A stretch of 64,000 bases of DNA from Mycobacterium sp. SMC-2 (GTDB lineage: Bacteria > Actinomycetota > Actinomycetes > Mycobacteriales > Mycobacteriaceae): the NCBI RefSeq assembly GCF_025263485.1, contig NZ_CP079863.1:3844001-3908000 (forward strand), written 5' to 3'. The notes below the pieces were generated by a model. That model was not told the origin of the DNA. It made no database searches and saw nothing but the letters and a program-made list of their open reading frames with translations. Made by a program: the position numbers and the translations under genes. Below are positions 1 to 10,094 of the stretch, one piece after another. Each line of letters opens with the position of its first letter. Within the stretch, counting starts at the first letter, position 1.

Positions 1-52
1 TTCCAAGACACCAGTACGCATCGCTTGACTACGTCACCAAGGAGGTCGAATC

Positions 53-157
53 GTGGGCTATGTGTGGGAGATCCTTCGCTATGTCGCCGCTTGGGGCGGC
101 ACCGGACTGATCATCTGGTTCTGGTATTGGCTGTTCTCGAATATCGGCACGTTCTGA
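53..157 (+). CDS. 34-aa single-span membrane microprotein
   Basis: A GTG start at 53 follows a strong AAGGAGG Shine-Dalgarno at about 39-45 and opens a 34-codon frame ending TGA at 155-157. The peptide is almost all hydrophobic or aromatic (several Trp and Tyr, e.g. LIIWFWYWLF near its middle), so it should be one membrane span. It lies 3 bp before the NorD-like gene and looks like the first visible member of the operon; another gene may end at a TGA at 26-28. I do not recognise the family. By context it may be a small subunit of the same membrane complex as the 42, 232 and 143 aa proteins downstream. Confidence 0.6.
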   Translation: MGYVWEILRYVAAWGGTGLIIWFWYWLFSNIGTF

Positions 158-160
158 ACG

Positions 161-1720
161 GTGCTCCGGGCCGCCGGGACGCGCGGGGTTCGGGCAATGG
201 CTGAAGATTCGCACGCGATGGCGCTGGAACGGAGCTGCTCCGTGACCGCCGTCGCCCTCAGTGAGCAACGTCGCGAGGGCGTCCGGCTGGTCACCGGTGA
301 TCGGCGCGCATTCGGATTGAACGGGAAGCTCACGTACGTCCATGTCCCCTACCCACCGATGTCCGGCTGGACGCGCCGAAGCCTGACATGCGGTGTGGCG
401 CTGCAATGTTCACCGTCTAAAGAACGCATCACCGAATATCGGCTGAACGAGTTGTCCGCTCGGGAACTGCGCGCGCTCACGCTTGTCGAAGGCGGCGTCG
501 CCCTCGGCTGGATGGCATCGCGGTGGCCGGGCCTGGTCCCCGAGGTTCGACGCCTGCTACCGGACCTCGACACCGAAGCCGGTGACATGACCGCCGTGGA
601 AATGCTCAACCGCGCAATCGCGTTGGCCGCCACGGGTCGGGCATTGACGGTTCATACACTGCTGGGCACCCTGCCCCTGGCCTACACAGCACCCCATGGA
701 CTGACCGACAAATTACGGCGCAGCTTCGGCAGGATGCCGTGGACGACAACGCAAAGGCGCCTTCCGCGGCCGTACTCCGTCCCGGTCGGCGGCGACGGCG
801 GCGTCCGCAACCCTAACCTCCCGCCGCCGAACCGACCGCAGGACAACGATCTCGACGTCACGCCGGAACACCGGCCCGGGATTCCCTATCCCGAATGGAA
901 CATGTGGACACAGCGATTCATGCACGACCACGTCGCCGTTGTCGAGCGTGCGGACGCCCGGCGCATCCGCCGTCCAGTGCCGGTGGCCGTCGACGTACGC
1001 AAATACTTCGAGGAACACACCCATCGCGCGATGACAAACCGCCTCGAAGACGGCTCCGACCTTGATGTCGACCAATACGTCAACCACTACATCGACCTGG
1101 CCACCGGCGAGGCCAGGGAGCCGAAGATATTCCGCGAGTTGCTGCCCAGCAGCCGCGACGTCACCACGGCTGTGCTGCTCGACGGCAGTTCGTCGCTGGG
1201 GGTGCACGGCGGCCGAATCTTCCAACTGGAATTGACTTGCGCCGACGCGCTGTCGCGCGCCATGACGCTTGCGCACGAGCGACACGGCGTCTTCGTGTTC
1301 ACCGGAAACACCCGCCATCGAGTCGAAGTCCACTGCCTGAAGGACTTCGCGGACCGCCGATTGGTGGCTCCGAGCGGGCTTGGCCTGTCCACCCGCGGAT
1401 ACACCAGGCTCGGTGCGCCGCTACGCCATTTGACAAACCGGCTCCTCGGCCAGCCCTCCGAACGGCGGCTGCTGATCGTCATCGGCGATGGTCTGATCTC
1501 CGACGAAGGTTATGAAGGCCGTTACGCGTGGGCGGATGCCGCTCACGCCGTCCAGGAGGCGGCCGATGCCGGGGTGTCGATGTACTACGTCGGCGTGGGG
1601 CCAACCCGTGTCGACCCCCTCCCGGAGGTGTTCGGGACCCGACGGTCTCAACGGATCCGACGCGTAGAGGAGCTGCCGCGGGTGTTGGCCCACGTGCATC
1701 GTGAACTGGTTGCCGCATGA
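161..1720 (+). CDS. NorD/CbbO-like VWA-domain protein
   Basis: 519 aa from GTG 161; an ATG at 197 is a possible alternative start. The C-terminal third is a von Willebrand A domain with an intact MIDAS: DGSSS at 341-345, Thr415 in YTRLG, and Asp443 in GDGLIS. The preceding IPYPEWN stretch is typical of the NorD/CbbO group. In that family the VWA protein works with a MoxR-class AAA+ ATPase (NorQ/CbbQ) to activate or load metal into an enzyme such as nitric oxide reductase or Rubisco. The next gene is such an ATPase and overlaps this one by ATGA, so the two are almost certainly partners. No nor or Rubisco gene is visible; the client is probably one of the adjacent membrane proteins. The function on this client is inference. 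Confidence 0.8.
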   Translation: MLRAAGTRGVRAMAEDSHAMALERSCSVTAVALSEQRREGVRLVTGDRRAFGLNGKLTYVHVPYPPMSGWTRRSLTCGVALQCSPSKERITEYRLNELSARELRALTLVEGGVALGWMASRWPGLVPEVRRLLPDLDTEAGDMTAVEMLNRAIALAATGRALTVHTLLGTLPLAYTAPHGLTDKLRRSFGRMPWTTTQRRLPRPYSVPVGGDGGVRNPNLPPPNRPQDNDLDVTPEHRPGIPYPEWNMWTQRFMHDHVAVVERADARRIRRPVPVAVDVRKYFEEHTHRAMTNRLEDGSDLDVDQYVNHYIDLATGEAREPKIFRELLPSSRDVTTAVLLDGSSSLGVHGGRIFQLELTCADALSRAMTLAHERHGVFVFTGNTRHRVEVHCLKDFADRRLVAPSGLGLSTRGYTRLGAPLRHLTNRLLGQPSERRLLIVIGDGLISDEGYEGRYAWADAAHAVQEAADAGVSMYYVGVGPTRVDPLPEVFGTRRSQRIRRVEELPRVLAHVHRELVAA

Positions 1721-2526
1721 GTGCTGCCACCGACACTTATTTCGCACACGGCAATGAAGTCCAGCTGTTCGAGCAGGCCTTCCGCCAGCAGCTGCCCGTG
1801 ATGCTCACCGGCCCGACCGGATGCGGCAAGACACGTCTCGTCGAGCACATGGGCCTGGTGCTGCAACGACCAGTCGTCACGATCAGTTGCCACGACGACC
1901 TCACCAGCTCGGATCTCATCGGCCGCTTCATGGTGACTGGCGGCGATGTCGTCTGGACCGACGGCCCGCTGACCCGGGCGGTCAAAGCGGGTGCGATCTG
2001 CTACCTCGACGAGGTCGTCGAAGCCCGCCACGACTCGTTGGCCATCCTGCATTCGCTCACCGATCACCGCCGATCGCTGTACCTCGACCGGGCCGGCGAA
2101 GCCGTGTCGGCGTCGGAGGAGTTCATGCTGGTGTGTTCGTACAACCCGGCCTATCGCAGCTCGCTCAAGGAGCTCAAGCCGTCATTCCGCCAGCGGTTCG
2201 TCACCCTCGCGATGCGGTATCTGCCACCGGAGCGCGAGGCCGAAGTGATCGTCGCCGAAGCCGGAATTCCCGTCGCGACGGCACGCCGTCTGGTCGGATG
2301 CGCGGTTGCCATCCGCACCGCCGACGAAGCCTTTCACTTCGAGCCGCCGTCGACCAGGGTGTTGGTCACAGCCGCGCACCTGATCGCCGCCGGCGCAAGC
2401 GAATTGGATGCGGCCGAGGCTTGCATCCTCGCGCCACTGAGCACGGACGGCGCGGTCACCGACGGCCTACGAGAAGTCGCAGCGGCCAGCCTGGCCACTA
2501 CCGACACCACGAGCACGCGGCAATAG
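1717..2526 (+). CDS. NorQ/CbbQ-like MoxR AAA+ ATPase
   Basis: 269 aa, starting at an ATG that overlaps the stop of the NorD-like gene (ATGA, 1717-1720). Walker A is GPTGCGKT at residues 32-39 and Walker B is YLDE ending at Asp98-Glu99. The size and the tight pairing with a VWA protein fit the NorQ/CbbQ branch of MoxR ATPases, which use ATP hydrolysis to remodel metalloenzyme clients. The residues after Walker B (a stretch listing training-loop-like positions, then a region with YNP near 146) follow the family pattern. It is followed 14 bp later by a 42-aa membrane microprotein, so the chaperone pair is sandwiched between small membrane genes. The client enzyme is unknown. Confidence 0.85.
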   Translation: MSAATDTYFAHGNEVQLFEQAFRQQLPVMLTGPTGCGKTRLVEHMGLVLQRPVVTISCHDDLTSSDLIGRFMVTGGDVVWTDGPLTRAVKAGAICYLDEVVEARHDSLAILHSLTDHRRSLYLDRAGEAVSASEEFMLVCSYNPAYRSSLKELKPSFRQRFVTLAMRYLPPEREAEVIVAEAGIPVATARRLVGCAVAIRTADEAFHFEPPSTRVLVTAAHLIAAGASELDAAEACILAPLSTDGAVTDGLREVAAASLATTDTTSTRQ

Positions 2527-2540
2527 GAAAGGAGTCCGGC

Positions 2541-2669
2541 ATGGACCAGCAGGAAAAGAAGCGCAAGAGGGCGCTCATCGTCTTCCAGCTATTCATCTAC
2601 GGCTACTTACTGGTGATGTTCGGCATCCAGCTGTACATGTCGTTCGCCCGAGGGTGGTGGGATCTGTGA
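2541..2669 (+). CDS. 42-aa single-span membrane microprotein
   Basis: ATG at 2541 lies 8-9 bp after AGGAAAGGAG. The 42-aa product has a basic N-terminus (KKRKR near residues 6-10), then one hydrophobic span of about 22 residues, and ends in GWWDL. This is the layout of a small N-in membrane subunit. Its stop is embedded in the GTG start of the next gene (GTGA, 2666-2669), which implies translational coupling to the 232-aa membrane protein. No family recognised. It resembles the 34-aa microprotein only in size and aromatic content. Confidence 0.65.
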   Translation: MDQQEKKRKRALIVFQLFIYGYLLVMFGIQLYMSFARGWWDL

Positions 2670-3364
2670 ATCCTGTTGCCGCGCAGACAGCAAGCCCGTC
2701 CGGCTTCGAGGATCACCACGACGAATCGCGCCAAGCGCAGCGCCGGGCCGATAAATGGATGATCGTCGGCGCCGCCCTGATGGGCATGTGGGCTCCGGGC
2801 CTCATCGGGTTTCCCATCTTCATGCGTGGAGTGTGGCTGCAGCGCCAGGCGCTGCGGGCCGGCTTGTCGGTCCGGCCCATGATCGTGACCCTGATCGGTT
2901 ACCTGGTCCTGATCGACGGAATGCTCAACAGTCTCGGCTGGGCACTGGACCTGGTCGCCAACCACACCTTGATCAACCGGGTGCTGATGGTTGGGTGGGG
3001 CAACATGTTTGATGCCGGCTACTTCTGGCACTACAACGAGCTCTGGATCGGCGGTGCAGCGGGACCGGGCGAAAAGGCTTATGTGGCGGGGCTGATCCTC
3101 ACGGTGTTCTCCATGCGGGTGGCCGCGGCGATCGGATTCCTGCAGATGAAGCGGTGGGGCCATCAGTGGATGGTCGTCACCTGCTGGATGGGCGTGGTGA
3201 TCTGGTCGGCCTACGTGTTCAACATGACCATGTTCGCCGACGTCCGCTACGCCGGTGTGGTGTTCCCGGTCATCGGCTGGTGGCTCTACGACATCTTCTA
3301 CATCACCCCCTTCCTCGCCATCCCCTATCTGCACACCGTTAACCGCGAAATCTTCTCCGACTGA
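2666..3364 (+). CDS. Polytopic membrane protein, candidate catalytic subunit
   Basis: 232 aa if started at GTG 2666, which overlaps the previous stop; an in-frame GTG at 2654 would add four residues. Five to six hydrophobic spans are visible, beginning near residues 30-52, 70-95, 130-150, 162-182 and 190-213. Possible metal ligands sit at or beside the membrane: Asp116, His122 and Glu125 in DAGYFWHYNELW, plus His in NHTLI and GHQW and Asp in FADVR. It is the largest unknown of the NorD/NorQ cluster, so I infer it is the likely client metalloenzyme subunit. It does not look like PmoA, PmoC or NorB to me. An AveC-like or other membrane-oxidase fold cannot be excluded by eye. Confidence 0.75.
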   Translation: MNPVAAQTASPSGFEDHHDESRQAQRRADKWMIVGAALMGMWAPGLIGFPIFMRGVWLQRQALRAGLSVRPMIVTLIGYLVLIDGMLNSLGWALDLVANHTLINRVLMVGWGNMFDAGYFWHYNELWIGGAAGPGEKAYVAGLILTVFSMRVAAAIGFLQMKRWGHQWMVVTCWMGVVIWSAYVFNMTMFADVRYAGVVFPVIGWWLYDIFYITPFLAIPYLHTVNREIFSD

Positions 3365-3385
3365 ACAGTTTTAAGGAGCAACGCC

Positions 3386-3817
3386 ATGACCGCACCAACA
3401 CCCACCGAAGAGCAAGAACCCGCCGCTGATCTCGAGCCGGGGACCACGCCGTATTACGCGCGAATGCACAAGTGGATCAAACGGGCGGTGTTGGTATGCC
3501 TCGTCGCCCTGGTCATCGAAGGTGCATTCACTTTGCCGTTCATGGCGGTCTACTACGGCTACCCGACGCTGAGCCTCACGCAGATCTGCAGCGAGTTGCT
3601 CAAGATTCGCTACTCCAACGACACCCTGGAGTGCAAGTATCCGTACCCGCCCTTCGGGCCGCCGGAGGGCGCCGAGGGCAAGGCCACCGCGCAGGACGTG
3701 TGGGGCATCCAGCCGATACCGAAATACCACAGGCTCGGGTTCCGCGAATTGGTGAGGATTCACAACGAACGGCTCGCCCGCCAGGCGGCCCAACAGCACG
3801 CGGCGCCGCACCCGTGA
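3386..3817 (+). CDS. 143-aa membrane-anchored protein of NorDQ cluster
   Basis: ATG 3386 follows AAGGAGC at a good distance. The 143-aa product has a Pro/Glu-rich N-terminus, one membrane span at about residues 31-55, and a soluble C-terminal part that should face outside. That part has two Cys (in TQICSELL and TLECKYP) that could form a disulfide or bind a ligand, and a Pro-rich [10 protein letters not shown] segment. The stop overlaps the GTG of the following oxidoreductase (GTGA at 3814-3817). Family not recognised. By position it is an accessory subunit of the same membrane complex. Confidence 0.7.
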   Translation: MTAPTPTEEQEPAADLEPGTTPYYARMHKWIKRAVLVCLVALVIEGAFTLPFMAVYYGYPTLSLTQICSELLKIRYSNDTLECKYPYPPFGPPEGAEGKATAQDVWGIQPIPKYHRLGFRELVRIHNERLARQAAQQHAAPHP

Positions 3818-4866
3818 CCTATCGGGTCGTTCAGTGGACGACAGGTAACGTCGGCAAGAGTTCGGTGCGTGCGATAGCCACGAACCCCACACTGGAGCTC
3901 GTCGGGTGTTACGCCTGGTCGCCAGAGAAGGTCGGCCGCGATGCCGGCGAGCTGTGCGGGATCGAACCGCTCGATGTGAAGGCCACCAACGACATTGACG
4001 CGCTGCTCGCGCTCAAGCCGGACTGCGTGGTCTACAACCCGATGTTCGCCGACGTCGATGAGCTCGTCAGCATCCTCGAAGCGGGTATCAACGTGGTGGG
4101 TACGGCAGGGTTCGTCACCGGCCACTTCCTCGGCGCGGGACGCGATCGCATCGCCGAGGCCTGTAAGCATGGCGGGTCGACCATTTTCGGCAGCGGCATC
4201 AACCCCGGTTTCATCCAACTGTTCGCCATCGTGTCGGCCGGCCTCTCGGACCGAGTGGACAAGGTGTCCATGCTGGAATCCGCTGACACCACCATCTACA
4301 ACTCCCCCGCGACCGAAATACCGATGGGCTTCGGCTATCCCATCGACCAGGCGGACCTGCCGGCCATCACCGAGAAGGGGTCCGGCGTCTTCCGGGACGC
4401 TGTGTTGCTGATCGCCGACGCTCTCGGTGTGGAGCTCGACGAAGTGCGTTGCGAGGTCGAGTATGCCCAGACCACCGAGGATCTTCAGCTCCCCGGCGAC
4501 TGGACGATCGCAAGAGGATGTGTCGCCGGCGTAGACGTCCGCTGGAAAGGCATTTTCGGCGGTCGCGAAATCATCGAGATCCGCGGCCGGTGGCGCAAGG
4601 GTCAAACGCTGGATCCGGATTGGCCGCTGGACATGGGCTACACCATTGAGGTGCAAGGCCAACCGACAATCAAGACGACGTTGAGCTTCCTTCCGCCGCC
4701 AGACTTTCAGGGCGAGACATTGGATGACTACATCATGTTGGGTCTCACCATCACCGCCATGCCGGCGATCAACGCGATACCTGCCGTAGTCGCCGCTCCG
4801 CCCGGCATCGCCACCTACAACGGCCTGCCGCTGCTCCTTCCGCGGGGAGTGCTGGCAGGTAGCTGA
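3814..4866 (+). CDS. Amine dehydrogenase/DHDPR-like oxidoreductase
   Basis: 350 aa from GTG 3814, chosen because it overlaps the upstream stop and starts right at the Rossmann fold; longer upstream frame is only read-through of the 143-aa gene in another frame. WTTGNVG at residues 7-13 is the dinucleotide-binding turn. Overall layout (N-terminal Rossmann domain, then a mixed alpha/beta substrate domain, about 350 aa) matches the dihydrodipicolinate-reductase-like group that includes 2,4-diaminopentanoate dehydrogenase and the native amine dehydrogenases; mycobacteria carry many such proteins. It should catalyse NAD(P)-dependent oxidoreduction in the cytoplasm. Substrate unknown. It bridges the membrane cluster and the P450 part of the operon. 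Confidence 0.75.
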   Translation: MTYRVVQWTTGNVGKSSVRAIATNPTLELVGCYAWSPEKVGRDAGELCGIEPLDVKATNDIDALLALKPDCVVYNPMFADVDELVSILEAGINVVGTAGFVTGHFLGAGRDRIAEACKHGGSTIFGSGINPGFIQLFAIVSAGLSDRVDKVSMLESADTTIYNSPATEIPMGFGYPIDQADLPAITEKGSGVFRDAVLLIADALGVELDEVRCEVEYAQTTEDLQLPGDWTIARGCVAGVDVRWKGIFGGREIIEIRGRWRKGQTLDPDWPLDMGYTIEVQGQPTIKTTLSFLPPPDFQGETLDDYIMLGLTITAMPAINAIPAVVAAPPGIATYNGLPLLLPRGVLAGS

Positions 4867-4881
4867 GAGGACGTGCGTGTA

Positions 4882-6114
4882 ATGACCGCAACAACCGGTG
4901 CGCCCAGTGTCTTTGAGGCGGGACTTCCGGCGCTCGAATACGACATCACCGAGTCACCGCACGAGGTCTGCGCTCGCATCCGGGCAGCGCAGCTACGTGG
5001 ACCAATCGCACTCGGCCCATTCGGACCCGAGATCCTCTCCTACGAGCTCGCGCGCACCGTCCTCCGCGACACCCGATTCATCATTCCCCCGGGTCTTCAC
5101 CTGAGCGCGCAAGGCGTGACCTCGGGCCCGCTTTGGGACAGAGTTGTCGGAAGCATAATCTGCGCGGAAGGCTCCGAACATCATCGGCTGCGAAGCTTGG
5201 TGTCGCGGGCATTCACCCCACGGGCAACCGCGCGTCTGCACGACACTATCGGCGAAGTCGTTAACGAACTGGTCGATGGCGTCGTCGACGCCGGTCGCTG
5301 TGACGTTGTGACTGACATTGCCCGTCACTACCCGATCCCAATCATCTGTGCATTGCTCGGTGCGCCACGTGGGAGCTGGGCACAGTTTTCACGATGGGCG
5401 GAAGCCATCTTCAAGATGGCCAACTTCTCGGTCAATCTCGCCGACGAAAAGCCCGCGATCCTTCGCGGTTGGGCCGAGCTCGACGCCTATGTCGATGAAA
5501 TGGTCGCCGAGCGACGACACCACCTGACCGACGACCTACTCTCCGATCTCATCCGCGCCGAGGATGACGGTGACCGCCTCAATGCCGACGAACTCCGCAT
5601 GACGGTGGCCGGATTGTTGCTTGCCGGAACGGATACCACGCGCAATCAGCTGGCCGCGTCCTTGCAGGTGCTGCTCGATCACCCGGAGCAGTGGGCGATG
5701 CTGCGCGAGCACCCCGAACTCGCCATGCCGGCGGTCGAAGAGAGCATGCGCCACTCGCCCGCCGTGTGCAACACCGTCCGCACCGTGAACGAAGATGTCG
5801 AGTTGGACGGATACACGTTCCCGAGTGGGACCTATATTTTTGTGAATTCGTTTGCAGCCAACCGCGATCCGAATATCTACCAGGAACCTGACCGCTTCGA
5901 CATCACCCGCAACGAAGCGCCGGCGGTACTGACATTCGGCGGCGGTGTGCACTATTGCCTCGGCGCAAACCTGGCCCGGCTGGAGCTGGCCGAAGGCCTC
6001 AAGATCCTGGTGCAGCGGCTGCCGGAAGCCCGACGTGTCGGACCGGCACCGTGGAAGCCGATGCTCGGCATGAGCGGGCCGACAAGTCTTCCCATAGATT
6101 TCGGCCGCCCATGA
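4882..6114 (+). CDS. Cytochrome P450 (first of paralogous pair)
   Basis: 410 aa. ATG 4882 is preferred over an in-frame GTG at 4873 because GAGAGGAC at 4865-4872 gives correct spacing and because the start then aligns with the second P450. All hallmark motifs are present: AGTDTT of the I-helix at 248-253, ESMR (ExxR), and the haem-binding loop FGGGVHYCLG with Cys359. It is a soluble bacterial class I P450 needing a separate ferredoxin and reductase, none of which is in this window. It is clearly paralogous to the P450 at 7588, with identical motif spacing. Family name (CYP number) not assigned. Fifteen bp separate it from the upstream oxidoreductase, so it is in the same operon. Confidence 0.93.
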   Translation: MTATTGAPSVFEAGLPALEYDITESPHEVCARIRAAQLRGPIALGPFGPEILSYELARTVLRDTRFIIPPGLHLSAQGVTSGPLWDRVVGSIICAEGSEHHRLRSLVSRAFTPRATARLHDTIGEVVNELVDGVVDAGRCDVVTDIARHYPIPIICALLGAPRGSWAQFSRWAEAIFKMANFSVNLADEKPAILRGWAELDAYVDEMVAERRHHLTDDLLSDLIRAEDDGDRLNADELRMTVAGLLLAGTDTTRNQLAASLQVLLDHPEQWAMLREHPELAMPAVEESMRHSPAVCNTVRTVNEDVELDGYTFPSGTYIFVNSFAANRDPNIYQEPDRFDITRNEAPAVLTFGGGVHYCLGANLARLELAEGLKILVQRLPEARRVGPAPWKPMLGMSGPTSLPIDFGRP

Positions 6115-6164
6115 CGCGCGTCCGGCTTCCCGAGCACTCTCCCGATCCCGCCCGGAGGTCACGA

Positions 6165-6587
6165 ATGAATGATTCACCGTCGCGGCTGCATCACGTCGTC
6201 TTCGCGGTGGCAAGGGATCGACATGACGCCGTGGGACAGCTATTCACCGAACTGGGCTTCAGCTTCGATGAGATCAATTTGGACGAACTCGGGATCCGGG
6301 TGCTCCTGGATTGGAATCGGGGCATCGAGCTGATCAGTCCCAACCCGGGGTCCACCGCCGAGGTGGCCACGTCGGTGACCGAATTCCTGGCCAGTCATGG
6401 TGATGGTGGCGTTTTCACGGTGGTGGTGCAGGTTCCCGGAGCGTCGGAGGCAGAGGATATCGCCAAGCGCTACGGCTCGACCACGCGCTTCCGGCAAGGC
6501 TTCGAGGGTGAGGGCAACTATCTCGAGGAAATCGACTTGTCAGTGCTCGGCCTGCCCCTGACATTCCTGTCGACCAACCTGCCGTAG
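6165..6587 (+). CDS. VOC/glyoxalase-fold protein
   Basis: 140 aa from ATG 6165, which has GGAGG at 6154-6158. The sequence starts with a RLHHVVFAV strand and contains a second beta-alpha-beta-beta-beta half, the pattern of the vicinal-oxygen-chelate fold. A His at residue 9-10 and Glu in YLEEIDL are candidate metal ligands. Family members include epimerases such as methylmalonyl-CoA epimerase, dioxygenases and lyases, so the reaction cannot be set from sequence alone. It lies between a P450 and an SDR in one operon, which suggests it acts on an intermediate of that pathway. Confidence 0.75.
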   Translation: MNDSPSRLHHVVFAVARDRHDAVGQLFTELGFSFDEINLDELGIRVLLDWNRGIELISPNPGSTAEVATSVTEFLASHGDGGVFTVVVQVPGASEAEDIAKRYGSTTRFRQGFEGEGNYLEEIDLSVLGLPLTFLSTNLP

Positions 6588-6608
6588 GAAGCCACGAAAA
6601 GGACTGCC

Positions 6609-7559
6609 ATGAGCGAGCTTCGATTCGACGGCCGGGTTGCCATCGTCACCGGGGCCGGTGGCCAGGACCCCAGTTTGGGCCGGTCCCATGCGACTCTGCT
6701 CGCCGAGCGCGGAGCCAAAGTGGTGGTCAATGACCTTGGCGTGGGCCCCGACGGGCGGGGAACCATGCGGGCGAATGCGGAGGAGGTCGTCGAAGAGATC
6801 CTCGCCGCCGGCGGCGAGGCGGTTCCCGATCAACACAGCGTTGCCGAGGAAGACGGCGCCCGCCGTGTAGTCACGACGGCGCTGGACACGTGGGGACGCC
6901 TCGACATCGTGGTGAACAACGCCGGGGTCTGCTTCATGGCGCATTTCGACGAGATCTCCAGTGCCGATATCCGCACGATCATCGACGTGCACCTGATGGG
7001 AACCGTGTGGATGTGCCGGGCGGCATGGCCGCACATGCGTGAGGCGGGGTATGGACGGATTGTGAACACGACGTCAGGCGCGATGTTCGGGATCGAGAAC
7101 CTTTCCATCTACGGTGCGGCCAAGAGCGGCATCTTCGGATTGACCCGCGGGCTGGCCGTCGAAGGCGCGCCGTTCGGTATCAAGGTCAACGCGCTGGGAC
7201 CGGCCGCCAACACCACCGCTATCCGGCACTTCAACGAGACGTCGCCGTTCACCTCATTGATGGAGGCGCATTTCCCCACCGGCCTGGTGTCACCCGCCGT
7301 CGGTTATTTGGCTCATGAGGCCTGCGAGATCTCGGGAGCCAACCTCGAAGCGGGCGCCGGCAACGTCGGCCTGCGCGTTTTCGGCCAGACTGCGGGATAC
7401 ACCGACACCGGGCTCACCGTCGAGAAAGTGCGAGACCACCTCTCGACGGTCATCGACAAGCGCACGGCGACGATGATCCCCGACCCCGGCGAGCTACCTG
7501 CCGGGCCCACCGGTGCGGCCCAGATAGGCGTCGTTCTGAAGCCCTACCAACCGATTTGA
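6609..7559 (+). CDS. SDR, (3R)-hydroxyacyl-CoA dehydrogenase-like
   Basis: 316 aa. Cofactor turn TGAGGQDPSLGR near residues 14-25, NNAG, the active-site Tyr168 and Lys172 in YGAAK, and a preceding Ser in NTTSGAM identify a classical short-chain dehydrogenase. The long cofactor loop and the C-terminal extension resemble the dehydrogenase unit of peroxisomal multifunctional enzyme type 2 / 17-beta-HSD4, which oxidises (3R)-hydroxyacyl-CoAs in steroid side-chain or fatty-acid breakdown. That substrate class is inference. RBS AAAAGGA precedes ATG 6609. It sits between the two paralogous P450s. Confidence 0.85.
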   Translation: MSELRFDGRVAIVTGAGGQDPSLGRSHATLLAERGAKVVVNDLGVGPDGRGTMRANAEEVVEEILAAGGEAVPDQHSVAEEDGARRVVTTALDTWGRLDIVVNNAGVCFMAHFDEISSADIRTIIDVHLMGTVWMCRAAWPHMREAGYGRIVNTTSGAMFGIENLSIYGAAKSGIFGLTRGLAVEGAPFGIKVNALGPAANTTAIRHFNETSPFTSLMEAHFPTGLVSPAVGYLAHEACEISGANLEAGAGNVGLRVFGQTAGYTDTGLTVEKVRDHLSTVIDKRTATMIPDPGELPAGPTGAAQIGVVLKPYQPI

Positions 7560-7587
7560 GCAATCGAGACCGCGACAGGGAGACATC

Positions 7588-10045
<2,458 letters not shown>

Positions 10046-10094
10046 CCGTCCACATCGAAACACCGCGTCATATCGGCCCGTGGCGCAACCGATT

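Noticed and set aside
1..52. End of an upstream gene (stop TGA at 26-28)
   Set aside because: Only eight codons are in the window, so neither frame nor product can be supported.
3472..3813. N-terminal extension of the amine dehydrogenase-like protein
   Set aside because: It overlaps the 143-aa gene in another frame and reads as random sequence; the Rossmann fold starts at GTG 3814.
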